Part shown: piece by piece, positions 59,389 through 64,000 of the stretch
Numbering within the stretch: the stretch's first letter is position 1
Layout: each line of letters starts with the position of its first letter
Assembly: GCA_029203125.1 (NCBI GenBank)
Contig: CP119317.1
Span: 3,720,001 to 3,784,000, forward strand
DNA from: Candidatus Cohnella colombiensis
Lineage (GTDB): Bacteria; Bacillota; Bacilli; Paenibacillales; Paenibacillaceae
Direction: 5' to 3'
Length of the DNA: 64,000 nucleotides
Notes under the pieces: generated by a model
Database searches by the model: none
What the model was told of the DNA's origin: nothing
What the model saw: only the letters and a program-made list of their open reading frames with translations
Made by a program: the position numbers and the translations under genes

Positions 59389-59787
59389 ATGACACTTCAC
59401 ATTGTATCTACAGACGCAGCTCCTGCCGCAATTGGTCCTTATGCACAAGCTGTCCGTGTAGGCAATCTAATCTATACGTCGGGACAAATTCCATTGACGC
59501 CTGCTGGCGACCTCGTTGCAGGTGGTATTGAAGAACAGACGCAGCAAGTGTTGAACAACTTGAAAGCTGTATTAGCGGCAGAGGGGTCCTCCCTTCAAGA
59601 TGTTGTGAAGACAACGGTATTTTTGAAAGATATGAATCAGTTTTCAATCTTTAATTCGGTATATGCATCCTACTTTGGAGAGCATACTCCTGCCCGATCT
59701 ACAGTAGAAGTGGCAAGGCTCCCCAAAGATGTTCTTGTCGAAATTGAAGCGATTGTCACGATTCCTGTCGAAACTGACAAGAACTAA
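59389..59787 (+). CDS. ridA: RidA-family enamine/imine deaminase (YabJ)
   Basis: Hydrolyses reactive enamines and imines. 132 residues from ATG at 59389: [56 protein letters not shown] and [22 protein letters not shown] with the conserved active-site Arg. Start follows GGGAGG; a GTG one codon earlier is possible. Lies 15 bp from purR. Confidence 0.96.
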   Translation: MTLHIVSTDAAPAAIGPYAQAVRVGNLIYTSGQIPLTPAGDLVAGGIEEQTQQVLNNLKAVLAAEGSSLQDVVKTTVFLKDMNQFSIFNSVYASYFGEHTPARSTVEVARLPKDVLVEIEAIVTIPVETDKN

Positions 59788-59829
59788 AAATTTTTTTCAA
59801 AAATTGGCTGTTGTTTTCCAAATTAAAGA

Positions 59830-59856
59830 AGGAATTTGCACCGTTTTGTGGAATAT
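59830..59856 (+). promoter_or_regulatory. Sigma-H-type promoter of spoVG
   Basis: AGGAATTT (59830-59837), then GAAT at 59851-59854 in a GGAAT context, matching the sigma-H pattern (AGGAWWW...GAAT). spoVG is a classic sigma-H gene in Bacillus. Confidence 0.7.
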
Positions 59857-59897
59857 TACACCAAGTCTTCTAGAAGGACAAAGGTGGTGAACAGAAG

Positions 59898-60188
59898 GTG
59901 CAAATTACAGATGTGAGACTCCGTAGAGTGAATTCGGAGGGGCGCATGAAGGCTATTGCTTCGATTACAATCGATAACGAATTCGTTGTACACGATATTC
60001 GCGTGATTGATGGAAACAATGGCATGTTCGTGGCGATGCCTAGCAAGCGGACCCCAGATGGGGAATTCCGAGATATTGCTCATCCGATCTCTTCCGGTAC
60101 GCGCGAGAAAATTCAAGCTGCTGTATTGGCTGAATATGAGCGTGCGGCTCAAGATGAAGAAATATTGGTAGAAGAAGGCGCTTCATAA
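59898..60188 (+). CDS. spoVG: Septation regulator SpoVG
   Basis: A 96-residue RNA/DNA-binding protein that affects septation, sporulation and virulence genes in Firmicutes. [64 protein letters not shown] are diagnostic. GTG start at 59898 after AAAGGTGG. Own sigma-H-type promoter and a downstream hairpin (60226-60252). Confidence 0.97.
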   Translation: MQITDVRLRRVNSEGRMKAIASITIDNEFVVHDIRVIDGNNGMFVAMPSKRTPDGEFRDIAHPISSGTREKIQAAVLAEYERAAQDEEILVEEGAS

Positions 60189-60225
60189 AGAAATGAACTT
60201 TTTTATCCATACTTCTCTACAATTG

Positions 60226-60256
60226 AGATGGAGGGCCTCCTAGGCTCTCTTTTCTT
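60226..60256 (+). terminator. Terminator after spoVG
   Basis: GAGGGCC-TCC-TAGGCTCTC hairpin followed by TTTTCTTTTG. Confidence 0.7.
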
Positions 60257-60316
60257 TTGATTCATAATAAGCTATGATGCTTTGTAATTGAGTATATAAG
60301 CGCGAGAGGGGATAGT

Positions 60317-61732
60317 TTGACCATGAAGAAGCTTGCAATCGTGCTTGCGGCGGGTCAAGGAAAGCGAATGAAATCTAAGTTGTATAAGGTGCTGCACCAG
60401 GTGTGTGATAAGCCCATGGTGTCTCACGCTTTAGATAGCGTACGCGAAGCAGGATGCGAACGAATTGTTGTCGTTGTAGGGCACGGTGCGGATGCTGTTC
60501 AAGAGGTATTAGGAGATAGTGTAGAGTATGCGCTTCAAGCAGAGCAGCTAGGTACGGGTCATGCGGTCAGTCAGGCAGCACCTTTGCTCGGTGAAGAAGA
60601 GGGTGTAACGATTGTAACGTATGGAGATACGCCGCTCGTTGATCCCGATACAATCAAGCTGATGATGGCGTTGCATCTTGAGCAATCTGCAGCAGCAACG
60701 GTGTTGACTGCAAACGTAAGTGATCCAACAGGATTAGGACGTATTATTCGTGGTGAAACTGGAGAAGTGCTACGAATAGTAGAGCAGAAGGATTGTACCA
60801 AAGAGGAAGCAACAATTACAGAGATCAATACAGGTACTTACTGTTTCGATAATCGCAAGCTATTTTCAGCTCTGCGTGAAGTAAAGAACGATAACTCACA
60901 GGGTGAATATTACGCTACGGATGTCATTGGAATTTTACGTGACCAGGGAGAAAGAATTTCCGCATATATGTGTGAGGATCCCACTGAAGCGATTGGTGTG
61001 AATGACCGATTAGCACTTGGTGAAGCGGAGCGGGTTATGCGGATGCGCATTAATGCCAATCATCAATTAAATGGCGTAACACTAATTGACCCGGAGCATA
61101 CCTATATCGGGGCTAATGTGCAAATTGGTGCAGATACGATTATTTATCCAGGTACGGTGCTTCGTGGCAACACTGTAGTCGGTACAGATTGCGTCATTGG
61201 TCCTCAGTCGGAGCTAAGGGATACGATTGTAGGTAGCGGTTCAACGGTTCGTCAGACGGTTGCAGAAAACGCAGTTGTTGGAGATGAGTGCAGTGTTGGA
61301 CCGTTCGCCTATTTGCGACCAGGTACTGTTCTCGGACGTCATGTGAAAATTGGTGATTTCGTTGAAATTAAAAATACGATAATCGGCGAGCATAGTAAGG
61401 TGCCTCATCTAAGCTATGTAGGCGATGCAATCGTTGGCACGAATGTCAACATTGGCTGTGGTGCGATTACTGCCAATTATGATGGGTTCAATAAGTCGAA
61501 GACAGAGATTGGCGACAATGCCTTCATCGGCAGCAACAGCAACCTTATTGCTCCTGTAAAGATTGGTAGTGGGGCTTATGTTGTTGCGGGCTCGACAATT
61601 ACACAAAATGTGCTTGATAATGACGTTGCTATCGCACGTGAACGTCAAGTCAATAAACCGGGATATGCAGATAAGATTCGTGCTCGTGCTCGAGCTAAGA
61701 AAGATAGAGAAAAAACAGATAACAATCAATAA
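60317..61732 (+). CDS. glmU: Bifunctional UDP-GlcNAc pyrophosphorylase / GlcN-1-P acetyltransferase
   Basis: Makes UDP-GlcNAc for peptidoglycan. 471 residues: N-terminal uridyltransferase ([42 protein letters not shown]) and a C-terminal left-handed beta-helix ([53 protein letters not shown]). TTG at 60317 is well spaced from GAGGGG; the ATG two codons later is the alternative. Followed by prs. Confidence 0.96.
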   Translation: MTMKKLAIVLAAGQGKRMKSKLYKVLHQVCDKPMVSHALDSVREAGCERIVVVVGHGADAVQEVLGDSVEYALQAEQLGTGHAVSQAAPLLGEEEGVTIVTYGDTPLVDPDTIKLMMALHLEQSAAATVLTANVSDPTGLGRIIRGETGEVLRIVEQKDCTKEEATITEINTGTYCFDNRKLFSALREVKNDNSQGEYYATDVIGILRDQGERISAYMCEDPTEAIGVNDRLALGEAERVMRMRINANHQLNGVTLIDPEHTYIGANVQIGADTIIYPGTVLRGNTVVGTDCVIGPQSELRDTIVGSGSTVRQTVAENAVVGDECSVGPFAYLRPGTVLGRHVKIGDFVEIKNTIIGEHSKVPHLSYVGDAIVGTNVNIGCGAITANYDGFNKSKTEIGDNAFIGSNSNLIAPVKIGSGAYVVAGSTITQNVLDNDVAIARERQVNKPGYADKIRARARAKKDREKTDNNQ

Positions 61733-61758
61733 TTATATTAATAAAGGCGGTAATCATC

Positions 61759-62715
61759 ATGGCTTATCCGGATAATACTCTCAAGATTTTTTCAGGCAGC
61801 TCGAATCCACGGTTGGCACAATCGATTGCTAGTCATATTGGTGTGGAGCTCGGCAAGTCGGTCGTCAACCGATTTAGTGATGGTGAAATTCACGTGCGGT
61901 TGAACGAAAGTGTACGTGGTAGTGATGTATACGTGGTGCAATCGACGTCTGATCCGGTTAATGAGCACTTAATGGAGTTGCTGGTAATGGTAGATGCGCT
62001 GAAACGGGCTTCTGCCAAGACGATTAATGTCGTCATTCCCTATTATGGATATGGACGGCAAGACCGCAAAGCACGTTCGAGAGATCCGATAACAGCGAAG
62101 TTAGTTGCTAACCTGATTGAGACCGCTGGAACACACCGAGTCATTGCCATGGACTTGCACGCGATGCAAATTCAGGGCTTTTTCGATATTCCGGTCGATC
62201 ATCTACTTGGAGTTCCGATTCTTGGTGAATATTTTCAAAGCAAAGCGCTTGATAAGCCTGTTGTCGTTTCCCCTGACCATGGTGGCGTTGTAAGAGCGCG
62301 AAGATTAGCGGATGAGTTGCAAGCTCCGCTTGCAATTATTGATAAGAGACGTCCCGAGCCGAATGTGGTGGAGGTGATGAACATTATCGGTGACGTATCT
62401 GGAAGAACGGCGATATTGATTGACGATATGATTGATACTGCGGGCACAATCTCTTTGGCGGCATCCGCTCTGAAGAAAGCGGGGGCGTTAGAAATTTATG
62501 CATGCTGCACACATCCAGTACTTTCTGGTCAAGCGATGGAGCGGCTTGCAAATGCACCGATTAAGGAAATCGTTGTGACGGATACGATCCATATGCGTGA
62601 GCATTGCCAATTGGATAAGCTAAAGGTACTATCCGTTGCACCGCTAATGGGCGAAGCAATTGTACGGATTCACGAGCAAATGTCGATTAGTAAGCTGTTT
62701 GAACCGAACGTTTAA
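61759..62715 (+). CDS. prs: Ribose-phosphate pyrophosphokinase
   Basis: Synthesises PRPP from ribose 5-phosphate and ATP. 318 residues: [74 protein letters not shown] and the PRPP loop [16 protein letters not shown] at 61759 after AAAGGCGG. It supplies the effector of PurR encoded nearby. Confidence 0.97.
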   Translation: MAYPDNTLKIFSGSSNPRLAQSIASHIGVELGKSVVNRFSDGEIHVRLNESVRGSDVYVVQSTSDPVNEHLMELLVMVDALKRASAKTINVVIPYYGYGRQDRKARSRDPITAKLVANLIETAGTHRVIAMDLHAMQIQGFFDIPVDHLLGVPILGEYFQSKALDKPVVVSPDHGGVVRARRLADELQAPLAIIDKRRPEPNVVEVMNIIGDVSGRTAILIDDMIDTAGTISLAASALKKAGALEIYACCTHPVLSGQAMERLANAPIKEIVVTDTIHMREHCQLDKLKVLSVAPLMGEAIVRIHEQMSISKLFEPNV

Positions 62716-62767
62716 GCTGTATACAGTCGGGTTACAATAGGATATGTCTATGTGAGGAGGTATTCCT

Positions 62768-63412
62768 ATGAATCAGACTTTGCAGGTTGAGCAGAGGGAA
62801 GTAATGAGTCAGGGCGCGTTGCGTCAAATACGTTTAGCAGGGAAGCTACCGGGTGTTGTCTATGGAAAAGGCTTGGAATCACCAGTAACTATTACCTTGG
62901 AGTCGAAGCAGGTTCAAGCGTTGCTTCGAAGTAATCCACATTCAGTTATAGAGATGGATGTGCCGAGGATTGGCAAGCAGACCGTGATGATGGCTGAGAT
63001 CCAAAGGGATTCGATGTCACGTGAAGTGCAACATATAGACTTCAAACGAATAGATATGAATGAGAAAATTCATACTTCTGTTCGTATTGAACTACAAGGC
63101 AAATCGATTGGCGAGCAGGAAGGCGGCATGATTCAGATCATCATGCACGAGCTTGAAATTGAATGTTACCCGAAGGATATTCCTGATGCGATTGTAGCCG
63201 ATGTGAGTACACTTGCTGTGGGTGACCAACTATCGGTAAGTGATCTGAAGTTACCAGCGGGGGTGGCGTCGCGTGAGGAAGCAAGCACGGTGATCGTTTC
63301 GATCTTAGCGCCTCAGAAGGCACTCTCTGAAGATGAAGCGGATGCAGCGGCAGATAAAGCCGAAGAAGACCGCAAGCACTCAGAAGCGGCACAAGCAGTT
63401 GACAAGAAATAA
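62768..63412 (+). CDS. rplY: 50S ribosomal protein L25/general stress protein Ctc
   Basis: Long-form L25 that binds 5S rRNA. 214 residues: N-terminal domain (GALRQIRLAGKLPGVVYGKGL, VMMAEIQRDSMSREVQHIDFKRI) and the TL5 C-terminal domain (IELQGKSIGEQEGGMIQIIMHELEIECYP). The end is an acidic Ala/Asp/Glu tail. ATG at 62768 after GAGGAGGT. A terminator follows. Confidence 0.95.
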   Translation: MNQTLQVEQREVMSQGALRQIRLAGKLPGVVYGKGLESPVTITLESKQVQALLRSNPHSVIEMDVPRIGKQTVMMAEIQRDSMSREVQHIDFKRIDMNEKIHTSVRIELQGKSIGEQEGGMIQIIMHELEIECYPKDIPDAIVADVSTLAVGDQLSVSDLKLPAGVASREEASTVIVSILAPQKALSEDEADAAADKAEEDRKHSEAAQAVDKK

Positions 63413-63413
63413 G

Positions 63414-63446
63414 CAGGGGTCGTGCCGCGAGGCACGGCCCTTTGCA
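63414..63446 (+). terminator. Terminator after rplY
   Basis: GGGTCGTGCC-GCGA-GGCACGGCCC hairpin, then TTTGC. It may also serve the opposing short gene. Confidence 0.8.
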
Positions 63447-63450
63447 CTGC

Positions 63451-63657
63451 TTAATAGCCGGGGCGCGAGATGAAGGTAAATTGTTGCCGACTGTAGAAGA
63501 TATTGTTGATCAGAATGAACTCTTCACTACATTCCTCGATATAACCGATGTCTCTATAAAATTGTCCATAAAAAATTTGAACAGGAATTAAAGAGTGCAT
63601 GTGGTCAATAAAGTGTTGGTCGTCAAAAATCATCTGACCATTGAAATACATATTCAT
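63451..63657 (-). CDS. Small hypothetical protein
   Basis: A 68-residue leftward gene between rplY and pth: MNMYFNGQMIFDDQHFIDHM, then IPVQIFYGQFYRDIGYIEECSEEFILINNIFYSRQQFTFISRPGY. The beta-rich, Tyr/Phe-rich composition looks like a real protein. I do not recognise its family. The ATG at 63657 abuts GCGGGTG; the second ATG at 63651 has better spacing. The low-GC sequence and reversed direction differ from the neighbours. Confidence 0.6.
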   Translation of the reverse strand: MNMYFNGQMIFDDQHFIDHMHSLIPVQIFYGQFYRDIGYIEECSEEFILINNIFYSRQQFTFISRPGY

Positions 63658-63767
63658 ACACCCGCTTATTGAGAAAATCTATATAATTAATATGACACGC
63701 CAGTAATCGCAATCGTTGCATATACACAAAATATTTTTCACCTATGCATGGGAGGTAGAGCTTGATC

Positions 63768-64000
63768 ATGAAATGGATCGTCGGACTAGGAAACCCTGGT
63801 TCCACCTATGAAAATACACGCCACAATGCCGGATTTATGGTCATTGATGAGTTAGCGCGCAGATACAATGCAGATGTAAGCAGTAAAAAGTGTAAAGGGC
63901 TGGTTGGTGAGGCGAGAATTAACGATGAGAAGGTGGCTTTGCTAAAGCCGATGACCTACATGAATTTATCGGGAGAATCGCTTCGCGCATTTATGGATTT
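63768..64000 (+). CDS. pth: Peptidyl-tRNA hydrolase (partial, N-terminal 77 residues)
   Basis: Releases peptides from stalled peptidyl-tRNA. The window shows [30 protein letters not shown] with the catalytic His (RHNAGF), and [17 protein letters not shown] at 63768; a TTG two codons earlier is nearer the GGGAGG site. The gene runs off the right edge. rplY-pth order as in Bacillus. Confidence 0.95.
   Translation, partial: MKWIVGLGNPGSTYENTRHNAGFMVIDELARRYNADVSSKKCKGLVGEARINDEKVALLKPMTYMNLSGESLRAFMD

Overview
The window is the replication-origin region of a low-to-mid GC, spore-forming Firmicute. The 16S sequence, the gene order around dnaA and sporulation genes (csfB, yyaC, yabG, sspF, spoVG, a Spo0A-box pattern at abrB) point to the Paenibacillaceae, near Paenibacillus/Cohnella. 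Family-level placement is reasonably firm; the genus is not settled from reading alone. Apart from a few pockets this is conserved core chromosome with no insertion sequence, prophage or CRISPR array.

Layout. From 1 to about 22.4 kb almost everything reads leftward, away from the origin: gdpP and a YybS-like protein, a CBS-pair protein, an LCP cell-wall ligase, rpsF-ssb-rpsR, a small accessory pocket (YjzC-like protein, racemase-like protein, lipoprotein, glycine-zipper peptide, tRNA-Ser and a folded 140-nt element), a DUF951/MscS/DUF3343 group, yyaC, DUF4446, a class V aminotransferase, then spo0J-soj-noc with three parS sites, rsmG-mnmG-mnmE, jag-yidC and rnpA-rpmH. oriC lies at 22.5-24.4 kb, split around dnaA as in Bacillus. 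Rightward follow dnaN-yaaA-recF-remB-gyrB, a leftward ATP-grasp (YheC/D) gene, gyrA, an HD-GYP protein, a complete rRNA operon with tRNA-Ile and tRNA-Ala, csfB, a PLP decarboxylase-family gene, a polytopic membrane protein, tmk-darA-yaaR-holB-ricT-yabA-yabB-rsmI, abrB (leftward), a YwfO-like HD protein, tatD, a c-di-AMP riboswitch with a G5/3D cell-wall protein, rnmV-rsmA-yabG-veg-sspF-ispE-purR-ridA-spoVG-glmU-prs-rplY and the start of pth.

Themes. Replication and segregation genes cluster at the origin together with their cis sites (DnaA boxes, a DnaA-trio-like unwinding tract, parS). Cyclic di-AMP recurs: its phosphodiesterase (GdpP), its receptor (DarA) and a ydaO-type riboswitch ahead of a peptidoglycan-remodelling gene are all here. 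Sporulation control appears as Spo0A-like boxes in 10-bp register on both sides of the abrB/HD-gene intergenic region and a sigma-H-type promoter at spoVG.

Most unusual items: the rRNA operon carries a second 5S gene plus a terminator-like hairpin inside the 16S-23S spacer; a 140-nt multi-hairpin element shares the 3' end of the adjacent tRNA-Ser; two parS sites form one 20-bp inverted repeat; and a 30-codon scrap of a GNAT acetyltransferase lies just ahead of the rRNA promoter.
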